Shown here piece after piece: positions 17,801 to 25,928 of a stretch of 64,000 nt of DNA (positions are counted from its first letter, which is position 1; each line of letters begins with the position of its first letter). Source of the DNA: a virus; the IMG/VR virus record IMGVR_UViG_3300007539_000018, positions 1 to 64,000 of that record. The stretch is one strand, 5' to 3'. The position numbers and the translations under genes were made by a program. The notes below the pieces were generated by a model, which was not told the DNA's origin, did no database searches, and saw only the letters and a program-made list of their open reading frames with translations.

Positions 17801-18696
17801 TGTGGGTAAATGTATGTATTTTTTGGGAAAGAATAAAGTTTAAATTTAACTCCAATTGGTATTTCATTACCTAATTTTGGCTCAAAGTCAAAAGAATCTC
17901 CCAATGAATCATCACTATGTACTTCTGTAATTCTAGCAAAATGATGTTTTAAATAATTGTCCGAGTGAATAAGTACAAAATAATAATTATCAGTATTATT
18001 ATTTACTTCATCTCTTTGAGTTGTACTAAAATTAAATCCAGTACTAGAATCATCACTATGGCATTTTATTCTAAATCCACTTGTGGTTTCTAAGTTTGAT
18101 AGTTGTTGCCCCAATATAAGAGTAGCATTAGTATTTGTTGACAATGCACCATTATTAGTATTTATTATAGTAGAAGAAATTATTCTATTAATAATAGTAT
18201 TATCTGGAAAATTGTTAGCAGTAGTCTGAATAGACTGACCTATGAACATTCCCGAACTAGAACTTACAGTAACAGTATGTCCACCATCCACAGTAGTTTG
18301 AAAACTAGCCCCACTTAATGTAGTAACATTTAATGCAGTAAAAGTAGGTTGGAGTTCAGTATTGAAAGAATTAGGATAAATAGCAGTAAAGTTATCATTT
18401 AAAGTAGCGGCTTCAATTACTTTAAATTTAGGATTAGTTGGGCAATTATAGGCTACTTTCTCAAAAGTCCTAGTTGTGGTGCTTGAATCACTAGCACTAG
18501 CACTAAGCGTAACTGTTGTTGAAGTTGCTATTGCTGTAATTCTAGTTAATGCGGGGATTCCATCACCTGACACTATCATACCTACCCAAAGTTTACTAAC
18601 ATTATCGGAACTTAATGTTAATGTAGTGCTACCAGCAGTTGTACTAGAAAGAGTCAAAGTTGAAGGACTTCGAGAAATAGCCAGTATTTTTGTCAT
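11854..18696 (-). CDS. Giant tail-tip/hub protein with gp27-like C-terminal domain
   Basis: At 2280 residues this is the largest gene. The C-terminal part (roughly residues 1850-2210) has the layout of phage baseplate hub proteins: a helical insertion, FSLSKNADYPFFL, a NTVTVVGK strand, and LRAGDIVTLDFP near the end of the domain. The first 1800 residues are Ser/Asn/Thr-rich beta structure and begin with two copies of a VGMIVSGDGIP...TRITAI module. It plausibly forms a long central spike or tip with many beta domains. It follows the LamG protein with a four-base overlap. The last residues (GFVGAGGTTTTLLEEEF) are low complexity. Confidence 0.75.
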   Translation of the reverse strand: MTKILAISRSPSTLTLSSTTAGSTTLTLSSDNVSKLWVGMIVSGDGIPALTRITAIATSTTVTLSASASDSSTTTRTFEKVAYNCPTNPKFKVIEAATLNDNFTAIYPNSFNTELQPTFTALNVTTLSGASFQTTVDGGHTVTVSSSSGMFIGQSIQTTANNFPDNTIINRIISSTIINTNNGALSTNTNATLILGQQLSNLETTSGFRIKCHSDDSSTGFNFSTTQRDEVNNNTDNYYFVLIHSDNYLKHHFARITEVHSDDSLGDSFDFEPKLGNEIPIGVKFKLYSFPKNTYIYPHAISAGIKSSLNDSLICARPLFYFFNEHLTEKNQLNHNEKYAIKFNTGTTSATISSDSYFTTIPEFGTSVIDNSRFSMVVQLIDRLKDQDSPLTHTSNEGVTPDTFNPFVRDSAFINARRDSEGEDVESDSANFSTPDYTGPKRYLYYDYSPTISNSTENTIDCFIEESIGARGGYAELTIIDSSRMLSTKIGDFSPIKIRHQVHRADFFGWMPLPLKITDITSHPEYTLRTEFDVSSFLNVGDEVKVGDRILIVKTIDSYSAFSQDITFEDFTRLEKESAFTTTSYSLSVNDIIYRRAYNQTDKTLLTDYPIIDGRESVLYVSLGNANLESLEAKVISSDANKKLLTLDFNNSSYSFNNALRSAIGAYSIEIEKLNGEIESTENDIESNTNVMKIVANSKSRILVSNIVDKNTLFTKDVIYSSNSPYNNLATLLDTSDNEIKAVITFDASSKTINLKTAADITNAATATIPAGTILFGKYDNGMLSYIGKTTVATSSANTVVIGEFPRTEGTVTLYKSSSKNYIMNKALASNSLVESTSSLDGVSNKGLYFNSGKDIRVAGLGTGAAQDGSESSSLVSTSLSTNLEARGYYLSSATKMKSDSAFQARLDNITHTTHADFDTINTLIDFTVISIKRNKFDTSVIIAPYVPLTLGRVDINYANQLDTNISTAILMTCNAIGSTPQNSLTSSLSGYHVALGGIDTQRRHYGSPIYVDGTFAGFFVGASNSGTYTTLYLDRKIKNVAADSEVTILNVDETTRESSKKTHELNFLNAGHLHTGKMVALLHPTIGAANTPDTNIVSDNTLSVFDYPLSYDSDLGKSSYAHKFGSPYYRLISIEKGNFNLVNSSITGFTESEEYNFYGEKLSKVKYYSTAYRFNPGFYVDGILNDNIIGVGATMPNFTDSGSNSEGHTLIESRGFDSVLGSRYLNEVRFSKGISTATDSIYIPPNPTLYSDTSLGRSPYIAEDVLDNKDPKVSRMFLFSNCDLLPYSGSRIDSLFNPNNTRDLSEYSIMLIDEPIITDSFDTKTNVLGETTRISSNDSSHTFAKIKSSSKSVGSENTTFTNFSLMRLTEVVYDFAFNQFDPENPPSRKRVVPSFQYAVHGKSSVTNNTNPVYARSIPSSNVIRCSISPDNLSANDVIVDGAGRFMGIVSSVSTTDITCDSAIFKTYRDTSNVAQHYVASSGTDTQLYFIPVEQLTNADGGVGPIKGHGKQDTFINFDEDIHLLKSAIMTDVTTNTYGKSGSDFYTKYSNNTLAGTINNNSRQPNLWLPIDIDSDSKAAKGAGGGQPSLVLERLRAGFLRGLNEGNNFGASGYTTGELTYTNFMPVIFDRFNIEDGTTANADTGMCCPRINGISHRTVEDEFSLYGIALNGVYASLKDTGTVRSNLATDADGVIFGFKPLLKIHNTNDLMGTDKGPNNTTIVRVSIETNNQPFLDFVDLTGCYLAPENGKYLQNDSDTISLGTHSDGESLNGMTPDKLLYVISHELDISNNTKTHILTLDDTLVAADTFYRILQPNHTCLYDFSPSDIKLNEMSSRYTKKPYSNSMYDSPNSYFVNGGSGKRTLAGEGEAVLSMYVIADPNDVSSSDHVVIRTPDKLDAIWNIKDDKSSKETLCIADGENFNVTGVTFTKDSTSIGYYMSISEQETMLGIPSFSELIELKVEGDVSSSAKRAIIGSEVTICREADDLIEEMLQENNIDFSLSKNADYPFFLAPNFKGVNLFQAIKFIMSKKNKSLLEVNGTLTIVDKNTVSNFPSLIIGTRNTNIDIFRIQKLKTMYSFANTVTVVGKSHKGTRKDLRSVKKVGVKSLRETDRQLVTQEEVNSRASELLKLHGKFNFKVSVQVGHKGLGQLRAGDIVTLDFPKENIEFSEFLVLQITHSMRGMITLELGRYSKQLEDRFAEIQIKQQQIEEENSEEIPDNIELSFLDDINLKLIKFVAQKRSSIDGTKLGFGGPLNTSTYTLGFVGAGGTTTTLLEEEF

Positions 18697-20072
18697 ATGT
18701 CTATCTCCTCAAATCTTAAAAATAGTAAAGTATCATCATAACTAGGTAATAAATTTCTAATATTAAAAGTTTTTCTAGTTATATTAGTAATACTTAATTC
18801 GTGAAGCACTCCCATAAATTGTTTATTTGTAGTTGTACTGCCTTCCCCAACAGCACCACCAGTTGCTCCAATATAAATATCGCTATCACCAAAAGAAAAA
18901 GAACCTGTTCCAGAAATAGAATTAGAAGCACTTTCACTACTATCATATAGTATTAGTTTGTTTCCATTCAAATACACATTTAGTGTTTTATTTGAAGAGT
19001 TGAAAGAACAACCTATGTGAAATTGTTGGTTTATGTAAGACGCATCACGCTCAACGGGGAGGTATAGGTCAGTTGTCGTACTGCTAATTGTTGAACCATA
19101 CGACCCACCAGTTACCGTTAAAGTGCTTGAGCCGGTAGCGGTCACTCGACCCAAAAGAACAAAAGCATCCCCACTTTTGATATATACTAATTCACCAATT
19201 GCTATTTTTTTAGTACCATTAGTTGCCACAGTAGATATTGTACTGCCACTAAAATTACTAAAGGTAGTAATTTTCTTATATTGCACCATTCCGTTTGTGT
19301 CAAATCCAGTCTTGTTATCAACGCTTGTATAAAAAAATTGGTTTCCGCTATTTGATTTAATTATATGTCCAGATGTCAATGTGGTAGTAGTGCCACCTAT
19401 TGTTATTGCTGCTTTAATTTTATATTCAGCAGGTTGATTTACATTTGTGAATGTGCTATTTAACAAAGATAGGCTTATACCACTACTGTTAAAAATCATC
19501 ATTTCGTGACTAATTCTATCAGCGTTTGTTAAATACTTAGACGATTGATAATTTGATTGCGTAACAGAAGTTCCCGCTACATCTACTGTTGGCGGAGATG
19601 GCATTACTTTTTTAGAATAGGGCTTAACAAAAAATACTCTTTGGTTTGTTTGAGTTGAACTAACTAAGTTTACTCTAGAAATAGTTATTCTTGTACTGCT
19701 TGTTATTTCAGTAATTAAAGTTTCATCAGAAAAATCTCCAGAATGTACTACTCTCATACCAACAGAAAGTCCCGAAGTAGAAGTCATATCCAATATATTT
19801 CGATTGCTTGTTCCGTAAGTGCATTCTTTAATTATTTCGCTAGGTCTATCTTTACCATCAAACAGTTCACTTCTAGTTGTCCTACCATCTCCATTAATGT
19901 CAAAGGGTGTTATTATAGTTTCTAATGTGAAAGAATTCTCATGTGAAAATATACCATAACCTATATCATATGTAGAGTTTGGAACATTGTCACTATAATC
20001 AATTTTAAGATGACCGTTGCACATAACAGGGAATACTAGCCCTCTTTGTTTTCCGGTCAATATTTTATACAT
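18693..20072 (-). CDS. Tail protein with LamG-like lectin domain and EF-hand-like loop
   Basis: A 459-residue protein. Residues 58-69 (DINGDGRTTRSE) match a calcium-binding EF-hand or dockerin loop. Residues about 100-135 hold a GLSVGMRVVHSGDFSDETL module that resembles the module at the start of the giant hub protein. The C-terminal 115 residues have a concanavalin/LamG pattern: FHIGCSFNSSNKTLNVYLNG, then SDIYIGATGG and GVLHELSITN. Such domains bind glycans. It lies between hub and a small tail protein, so a baseplate-associated glycan-binding role is likely. Confidence 0.7.
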   Translation of the reverse strand: MYKILTGKQRGLVFPVMCNGHLKIDYSDNVPNSTYDIGYGIFSHENSFTLETIITPFDINGDGRTTRSELFDGKDRPSEIIKECTYGTSNRNILDMTSTSGLSVGMRVVHSGDFSDETLITEITSSTRITISRVNLVSSTQTNQRVFFVKPYSKKVMPSPPTVDVAGTSVTQSNYQSSKYLTNADRISHEMMIFNSSGISLSLLNSTFTNVNQPAEYKIKAAITIGGTTTTLTSGHIIKSNSGNQFFYTSVDNKTGFDTNGMVQYKKITTFSNFSGSTISTVATNGTKKIAIGELVYIKSGDAFVLLGRVTATGSSTLTVTGGSYGSTISSTTTDLYLPVERDASYINQQFHIGCSFNSSNKTLNVYLNGNKLILYDSSESASNSISGTGSFSFGDSDIYIGATGGAVGEGSTTTNKQFMGVLHELSITNITRKTFNIRNLLPSYDDTLLFLRFEEIDI

Positions 20073-20081
20073 ATTATCAAC

Positions 20082-20714
20082 TCAAGGGAATACTCTAGCA
20101 ATATCAAAATCCATAGTAAAGGTTAAATCGAAAGACTCCGCTTCAAAATTACAAGTAAAACTTCTAATAAATCCGACCAAGCCTTCATCAGTGGAACTAT
20201 CAGGGAATTGATTTAATGGTAGTGGCACTAATTCATTTTCAAGTAAATTAGCACCACCTCTCGAATGAAAAGTTAATGGAACTAAAACTCCCGTATCTCT
20301 ATTATTTACATCTACTCCACTTCTAGTTTCATAGTCATTACCTACAAATGAAGGCATTAGAATAACTAATTCTGCAACTGCTTGATTTCTTGCAAGACTA
20401 GTAGAATCTACCGAAGAAGCAATCATTTGTGCGACTTCATGGGCTGTAAATGTTCTAGAAGTTGCTACACCGGCAATAGTTTTTTTAATAACTGTGTCGG
20501 TTATTGTTCCTCCTAAATTAATACTTTTAGTACCCAATGCTAAATCCAACGCTACTCTTTCTGATTCACCTGTAATAAAAGTAGTAAAAGGTACAGGTAA
20601 TGAAGGTATGTCTTTTGACACACTTATTCCTACGGTATTCACCTTTAGCGGTATAGTATCTAAAGATAAGTCAGTACCGGAAAAGTTTTGTGTTTTAAGA
20701 TATACATATGTCAC
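20082..20714 (-). CDS. Tail protein downstream of tape measure (distal-tail-like)
   Basis: A 210-residue beta-rich protein placed directly after the tape measure gene, where tailed viruses encode the distal tail or hub adaptor. Internal features are a SVSKDIPSLPVPF segment, a TAHEVAQMIASSV helix and a C-terminal strand pair ending FDLTFTMDFDIARVF. That ending is like the last strand of tail-tube-type domains. The sequence alone does not name the family. Confidence 0.55.
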   Translation of the reverse strand: MTYVYLKTQNFSGTDLSLDTIPLKVNTVGISVSKDIPSLPVPFTTFITGESERVALDLALGTKSINLGGTITDTVIKKTIAGVATSRTFTAHEVAQMIASSVDSTSLARNQAVAELVILMPSFVGNDYETRSGVDVNNRDTGVLVPLTFHSRGGANLLENELVPLPLNQFPDSSTDEGLVGFIRSFTCNFEAESFDLTFTMDFDIARVFP

Positions 20715-20723
20715 TCTATCACC

Positions 20724-23018
20724 TCAAATTAAATTACCAAATGGCATTTGCCGATTAAGTTTATTACCAATCATCTTTCCTAATTGTTGTGCTACTCTTC
20801 TCATTTCGGCATCGGAAGTGTCTTTAGCGTTAATAGTAATATTAAAAATGTTGGTGCTTCCACCCATCATTCTCTTAGATTGTGAATTAGAATAGATTTT
20901 AGAACCTGCATTTAATTGTAGTAATTCCGGCCCTTGTTCTCCAACGAGAGACAATCCACCATGAGAAGTTCCTCCTTTGGCAAATCTTCCTTTAATTCCT
21001 AGTGTTCCGAATACTCCTTCATTTTCTAAAGAATCTCTAAATTTGTTATACCTATCTCTTGTTTTCTTTGAAGGGCTTAAGAAGTCTCTTATCGAAGTAG
21101 CCAAAGTAATTAACTTTCCACCTGCGGCTTCTATTCCGGCCAAGAGTTTTTCTTTATTCATTTCTATACTTAATGATTGCCGGACTGCATCAAGCATTTC
21201 TCTAAAACCAAATATTATATCATCTTTAGTTTTTATCAAAAAGTTAATGGAATCATTATATATTGTTTCAGCATAATGTTGTAGTCCGTAAAAGAAATTA
21301 TTTATGTAGTCTTCTACATTTTGGAATTTTTCATCAAAATTATCATTTAACCAATAACCTACTGTAAATAAGGCCGCTAATACTGCAACACCAATTAGTA
21401 TAGGTAATGCTGCGGCAGCAGCGAGAGATAGTGCTAAACCAATTAAAAATTGTATTACTATCAAAGCAACTACAACAAGAGCAACCTTCATAAGAATATC
21501 AGTTACTCTTCTTCTAAATTCGGGGTCTTTATAGAACTTATATGCGGCATCCATCAATAAATCAAATCCTGCAACCATCGCTAAGAATCCTGCTTCTAAT
21601 AAAATCTTTCCGGTTTTAATAAGAACAGCAATTCCTTTATCTACAAATTTTCCGGCATAATCTAATGCTTTTTCATAGTCTCCATTTAGGAAAGCAGAAA
21701 CCATTTTCCAACCAACTTTAAGCCAATCGAACACCATAATACCTAATACTTTAATGTCATCAATTACACCAAACTCTTCCAAAATCTCATAGTATCTTTT
21801 CAAGTAGATTAATATAACAAAGAATGCTGCTATTGCCAACATTGACATAACTAAGTATTTAAATACCATAGACATGATAGGTTGAAGGCTCATTGTAAAC
21901 TTTCGCATTTTTGCTCTAAACTTAATTGCACCAGTAGAAAAAGGATTGAAGGCAGTATAGATTAATTTAGTGGATTTAGTAACTAGTAGTAGCGGTGCTA
22001 AAAGCATCTTTGCGCTTTTTAAGTTATCAGTTACTCCTTTTGCATTTGCTCTTGCCGCATCTTTTCTTACTGCTCTACCTACTTTCAACTGGTCTTTCTT
22101 TTGAGAAAATCTTTCACTAAGACCGCCAGTAATTGAAGCCATTCTTTTACCAAAAAAACCTTTACCTTTTTCTTCGGCTTTTACTCTCGCTAGTTTTTTT
22201 GCTTCTTTTACTCTATTACTATCAAAAGCATACGCCATTTTTGCATTCTTTTTAAGTGCTAATCTTTCTTCATCTAAGAGTTTATTTCTTTCATGGAAAA
22301 ATTTTATAGAACGCTGCATGGCTCTTTCTTCATCACCAGTTGCTAATAAAACCTTTTGATAAGCAGCCGTATTAGTTAATGCTTCTTTTGTTTCCTCACT
22401 AACTTCACTTGTTAATTTAGCAATATCAGCAAGTCTTTTACTACGGTTTGCTATAATTTTATTATTGGCTTCTGTTTCTTTATTTAATTTTTTTATGAGT
22501 TTAGCATGCATTTTTGTAGAAATGGTACTTTTACCCGTAGCAGCATTTACTCTAAGTAAATCATCATTATATGAATTTGCCAATGTTAAATTTTTTAAAT
22601 TTTGGGCTTCTGCTTTTTTCTTTTCTGCTGTCAATTGTGCTGTCAATTTCTTGTCTTCAACACCATACTTAATTAAATTTTTAGAATTAGCATATATAGA
22701 TTTCATTTGTTTATCTACTTTATCATAGCCTTTTATTTTTTTTAATAACGCTGCGGATTCTTCCTCATGTGCCTTAGCATTTGCGTTTGAGCGATTTTCA
22801 AAACCAGCCAAAATAGAAAGATATGCTCTTATTTTGTTTTGTGTACTCCATAAAGGAGTACCTGAAACTAAACGACTAAATGTAGTCCAAGCCTTACCTG
22901 CGCCTTCTGTACTTGCAGCAGCAGAAGTAAGAGTTTTAGTTAATCCCTTAAACTCAATACCTGCTTTAATTGTTCCAGTCCTTAGAGTATCTAGGGAATC
23001 AATAACATCTTGAGCCAT
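20724..23018 (-). CDS. Tape measure protein
   Basis: A 764-residue protein. The first 380 residues are Lys/Ala-rich helix. Two hydrophobic zones follow (about 390-412 and a double span at about 515-565), and the C-terminus has the signature FAKGGTSHGGLSLVGEQGPELLQL seen in many tape measure proteins, ending in a helix. It follows the frameshifted chaperone pair, as in lambda-like tails. At about 1.5 angstrom per residue the tail would be near 115 nm, long enough for a siphovirus-like or short contractile tail; no sheath gene is seen. Confidence 0.88.
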   Translation of the reverse strand: MAQDVIDSLDTLRTGTIKAGIEFKGLTKTLTSAAASTEGAGKAWTTFSRLVSGTPLWSTQNKIRAYLSILAGFENRSNANAKAHEEESAALLKKIKGYDKVDKQMKSIYANSKNLIKYGVEDKKLTAQLTAEKKKAEAQNLKNLTLANSYNDDLLRVNAATGKSTISTKMHAKLIKKLNKETEANNKIIANRSKRLADIAKLTSEVSEETKEALTNTAAYQKVLLATGDEERAMQRSIKFFHERNKLLDEERLALKKNAKMAYAFDSNRVKEAKKLARVKAEEKGKGFFGKRMASITGGLSERFSQKKDQLKVGRAVRKDAARANAKGVTDNLKSAKMLLAPLLLVTKSTKLIYTAFNPFSTGAIKFRAKMRKFTMSLQPIMSMVFKYLVMSMLAIAAFFVILIYLKRYYEILEEFGVIDDIKVLGIMVFDWLKVGWKMVSAFLNGDYEKALDYAGKFVDKGIAVLIKTGKILLEAGFLAMVAGFDLLMDAAYKFYKDPEFRRRVTDILMKVALVVVALIVIQFLIGLALSLAAAAALPILIGVAVLAALFTVGYWLNDNFDEKFQNVEDYINNFFYGLQHYAETIYNDSINFLIKTKDDIIFGFREMLDAVRQSLSIEMNKEKLLAGIEAAGGKLITLATSIRDFLSPSKKTRDRYNKFRDSLENEGVFGTLGIKGRFAKGGTSHGGLSLVGEQGPELLQLNAGSKIYSNSQSKRMMGGSTNIFNITINAKDTSDAEMRRVAQQLGKMIGNKLNRQMPFGNLI

Positions 23019-23019
23019 A

Positions 23020-23232
23020 CTATCTACTCCTACTTTTTCTCTCCATGTCTTTTTGCATTTTTTCCATTTCTTCGGATTTTAGCGTTTCAAAGGTCATATG
23101 AACTTGTAGTAAATCTTTAACTAGATATACTGGCATTTTGTATATTTCTAATGGGCTTATTGCTAATGCTTTAGATAAAGTATAAACAGTAATTAGAGAC
23201 ATTATATCAGGGGTAGTTTCTTTACCCTTCAT
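23020..23232 (-). CDS. Tail assembly chaperone, frameshifted (T) part
   Basis: This 70-residue frame immediately precedes the tape measure gene and is helical and basic at its end (MERKSRSR). It can start at its own ATG, but it is also in the -1 frame of the gene before it, joined by an A AAA AAC site, with no stop between. Ribosomes that slip would make a 197-residue fusion running from 23612 to 23020. This is the lambda G/GT arrangement, where the longer form recruits the tape measure. Confidence 0.75.
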   Translation of the reverse strand: MKGKETTPDIMSLITVYTLSKALAISPLEIYKMPVYLVKDLLQVHMTFETLKSEEMEKMQKDMERKSRSR

Positions 23233-23240
23233 GCAATCTC

Positions 23241-23612
23241 TTATTCTTCGTTTTTTTCTTCATCCTCCTGCATCATCGCCATTGGATTAGGCAGGATTTC
23301 TTTTAGTTGATTCCCGACATATGGGCTTATTCTAAGCATATCGAGAGTTGAAAGTGATGGTTCAGTCTTTTCAATAAAGTTTTCAATCATGTATCTATAC
23401 ATGGCTTGTAAGTCAATATCAAAAGACTGGGTTCTTTGGTCTATCTTCATTACTGAATTAAGTGCTTTCTCGGCTTCAAGCCAAGTCGGTTCTTTAATCC
23501 AGACTTTTAAATATTCATCTGATTCGGGAGACACTCTAATAAAATGTTCCTTCGCTGCTACAAGTGCAAATAAAGCACTCTTATCTGTTACAATTTTCTT
23601 ATTATTTAACAT
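23241..23612 (-). CDS. Tail assembly chaperone (G-like)
   Basis: A 123-residue helical protein with an acidic end (MQEDEEKNEE). ATG 23612 is chosen because it follows an AAGGTGG site at good spacing; the longer upstream extension lacks one. The slippery sequence lies four codons before its stop. Position between tail tube and tape measure, size and the frameshift site together identify it as the tail chaperone. Confidence 0.78.
   Translation of the reverse strand: MLNNKKIVTDKSALFALVAAKEHFIRVSPESDEYLKVWIKEPTWLEAEKALNSVMKIDQRTQSFDIDLQAMYRYMIENFIEKTEPSLSTLDMLRISPYVGNQLKEILPNPMAMMQEDEEKNEE
23250..23256 (-). promoter_or_regulatory. -1 ribosomal frameshift site A AAA AAC
   Basis: On the - strand the bases read A-AAA-AAC with the zero-frame codons being AAA and AAC, preceded by GAA. 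This fits the X XXY YYZ rule exactly. After a -1 slip the next codons are CGA AGA ATA AGA GAT TGC ATG, which runs without a stop into the 23020-23232 frame. I did not find an obvious stimulatory hairpin by eye. Confidence 0.8.
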
Positions 23613-23667
23613 ATTATCCACCTTCAAAAACCAACAAACAAACAAACGGTGTGTTGGTGGAATATGA

Positions 23668-23793
23668 TTACTCTAATTTAGAATCCTTTTTTGGAGTCTC
23701 CTTTGGAGTATCTTTCTTAACTGGCTTCTTTTTCTTAGAAGCCTTTTCTATTTTCGCTCTTTCAGCCAAATACTTATCTCGATAAGAAGCCAT
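23668..23793 (-). CDS. Tiny Lys-rich protein (41 aa)
   Basis: Starts at 23793, seven bases after the tail tube stop, and encodes a very basic chain (ASKKKKPVKKDTPKE and following) with a short helical N-terminus. Its place between tail tube and chaperones and a GGGTGATTTC-type ribosome binding site support it. Possibly a virion or assembly peptide; no family recognised. Confidence 0.5.
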   Translation of the reverse strand: MASYRDKYLAERAKIEKASKKKKPVKKDTPKETPKKDSKLE

Positions 23794-23799
23794 CTGAAA

Positions 23800-25389
23800 T
23801 CACCCCTGTAATACCCAATGGGTAGTTGTAGTGCAATTGGTTAATGTTCTTGGCATAAGAGTTGCTTCTACCGTAACTGCACCCTTATCTTCGGGAACAG
23901 TCCATGTATTAGCACTTGTAAAGTAATCATCAAAAGCAAGTGTAAATGATTCTCCACTATCCTTAGTAAAGACTAAATCAATAGATTGGGAAGTATCATT
24001 ATTTTCATCTTGGCTTAATAATTCAGTAAATAGTGTATCATCTGTAACTAAAGCAGTAATAGCAATCTCATAGGTTCGCTGTGCAGGAATACCGTCTTTG
24101 ATACTTTTATTACCAACACCTAAGAATCGCTTATCCTGTAAATTGTTGTTAATAGTTAAAGTAAAGTTTGTAATCTTTAAAAACTGTTGTCCATAAACAC
24201 TCATTGTTCCATCCGAGAAAAAGAATGGTTCTAAATGAGTTGGTTCAGCAGTAAAATTAAATAGGCTAGAATTAGCACTTTGTCCACCTCTTGATTCATA
24301 GCCGGTGCTTGGACTCGCTAATGCTTGAGGAATTGGGGTAACTGCTCTAGTATTCAAATCTAAAGTCATTTTAATTTCTTCATTTTCATTAGCCGTCATT
24401 GTTAATGTATTAACTCTATTTCCTCTTGCTACACGAACAAAGTTAATATCTTCGGAAGCAGCATCATTATCAGATAAAAAGTTATTTGTTACATCTTTTG
24501 TTAATGAATATTCTAAAGCAAAAGATGGCAAATGTGCGCCATTTGTTTCTTCAAACTTATATGTAATATATTGTCCAGTTGCAGCAACCGGATAAGAAGC
24601 AGAATCGAAGTTTGTTTCCGGTGCAGATTCAACAAGTGGGTTGATAGGAGGAACAATATGAACAGAAGGTGTGCTACCATCACCAACAGGATTTACTCTA
24701 TGAATGAATGGGCCTTCATCAATATGGGAAGTATTGCTTGTTCCGTGAAAATATAATTTATGTGCGGCTGTTCCGGTGTGGTAATTAGTTGGGTGTTCAG
24801 AATCCGAAGTGCCTCCACCAAAACTCAATTGAGTACATTTACCTAAAGCGTAATAAAGCCAAGTTACCTGATTACATACTAATGCAAGGTTTCCTCCCGA
24901 AGCAGTTTCAATGCCCTTATATTGATGAGTAAAGTTTCTTGTTCCTCCAAGAGAAAGATTTAATTGTTTCATTTCAACTTCAATGTTTGGGAAAGAAGCA
25001 GTTTCGACTAAACCTAACCAATTATCAGCATGTAGTCTTGTTTTTCCTGTTCCGTCGTCATCGGAATCGGGTGCAGGACAAGGTGCGCCATATGCTCGCA
25101 ATACGAAAGAATCATCTGCAATAACCACAGCACTACCAGTAGCAGGTGTAATAGTGAAAGTATCATGGTCGTTTGTAGTAATAATGTGAGAAGAAGTATA
25201 TACTCCGTTATCATACCAATCTAAAGAACAACCAACATACATATCAGGCACTAATTGAAATTGTGCTAATGTTGATTGTAAAAATTGAATTGCTGTCGTG
25301 CTTGTAGTGGCGGGTTGAAAATAAAAGTCCACTTCTGGAACTAAAGTCATTGATGCGCCGCTTCCTAAAAATATACTGTTATCTACCAT
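23800..25389 (-). CDS. Major tail tube protein
   Basis: A 529-residue beta-rich protein placed just before the tail chaperones, the usual position of the tube protein. Its C-terminal half has strand patterns of tube domains: FLKITNFTLTINNNL, RTYEIAITALVTDDTLF, IDLVFTKDSGESFTLAFDDY and VTVEATLMPRTL. It is longer than typical tube proteins (150-250 residues), so the N-terminal 250 residues are probably an added surface domain. It contains acidic Asp-rich loops (PAPDSDDDGTG). Confidence 0.72.
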   Translation of the reverse strand: MVDNSIFLGSGASMTLVPEVDFYFQPATTSTTAIQFLQSTLAQFQLVPDMYVGCSLDWYDNGVYTSSHIITTNDHDTFTITPATGSAVVIADDSFVLRAYGAPCPAPDSDDDGTGKTRLHADNWLGLVETASFPNIEVEMKQLNLSLGGTRNFTHQYKGIETASGGNLALVCNQVTWLYYALGKCTQLSFGGGTSDSEHPTNYHTGTAAHKLYFHGTSNTSHIDEGPFIHRVNPVGDGSTPSVHIVPPINPLVESAPETNFDSASYPVAATGQYITYKFEETNGAHLPSFALEYSLTKDVTNNFLSDNDAASEDINFVRVARGNRVNTLTMTANENEEIKMTLDLNTRAVTPIPQALASPSTGYESRGGQSANSSLFNFTAEPTHLEPFFFSDGTMSVYGQQFLKITNFTLTINNNLQDKRFLGVGNKSIKDGIPAQRTYEIAITALVTDDTLFTELLSQDENNDTSQSIDLVFTKDSGESFTLAFDDYFTSANTWTVPEDKGAVTVEATLMPRTLTNCTTTTHWVLQG

Positions 25390-25418
25390 GTTATCCTCTC
25401 CTTTCCTTTACAAACTTA

Positions 25419-25928
25419 CTAAGGGAGTGTTAATGCGAATCTTTTTGCTTCTATTGTTAATTTATAGCCGAATAAACGCTTACTACGGTCATTACTTTCA
25501 CTTCTTGAACCTACGAATAATTGGTTAAACTTTGACCCATCACTCGCTGTATATCCGGTTCGGCTACGCTCAAGTGCATGACGGGCGACCAAGTATAAAG
25601 CCCTTAGCCTATCTCTCCCGAAATTGGCATCTGTTCCTGCTCTTTCATCGTGAATTGTCCGTATGTGCATAGTAAATGAGTATGTTTCATTTCTAACATC
25701 AAAATTAATAGTAGGATATTCAAGGTTTTGAGAGTCTTCAAAAAAGATAATGACATCTTTTGCAGTTAAATCGTAACGAACACCTTTATTCTTTTGTAAG
25801 GTTCTTACATCAACAAAGTTAGGAATAGCCACATGGTCGGCTGTAATCGTTCCTGCTTGCTGTAAAGTAGTAGCGGAAGAAGCCCAATTACTACTTACTA
25901 AATCTATAAGAAGGCTGACTTCATCCAT
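25419..25928 (-). CDS. Tail terminator / completion-like protein
   Basis: A 169-residue alpha/beta protein with a VRYDLTAKDVIIFFEDSQN segment, a strand (TYSFTMHIRTIHDE) and a long helix (RDRLRALYLVARHALERSR). Order and fold pattern match the tail terminator proteins found between connector and tail tube genes. It overlaps the preceding gene by 25 bases. Confidence 0.6.
   Translation of the reverse strand: MDEVSLLIDLVSSNWASSATTLQQAGTITADHVAIPNFVDVRTLQKNKGVRYDLTAKDVIIFFEDSQNLEYPTINFDVRNETYSFTMHIRTIHDERAGTDANFGRDRLRALYLVARHALERSRTGYTASDGSKFNQLFVGSRSESNDRSKRLFGYKLTIEAKRFALTLP

Noticed and set aside
9003-20895. Long + strand open frames opposite the tail genes
   Set aside because: They lie wholly opposite well supported - strand tail genes, have biased hydrophobic composition from the Thr/Ser-rich antisense, and lack ribosome binding sites.
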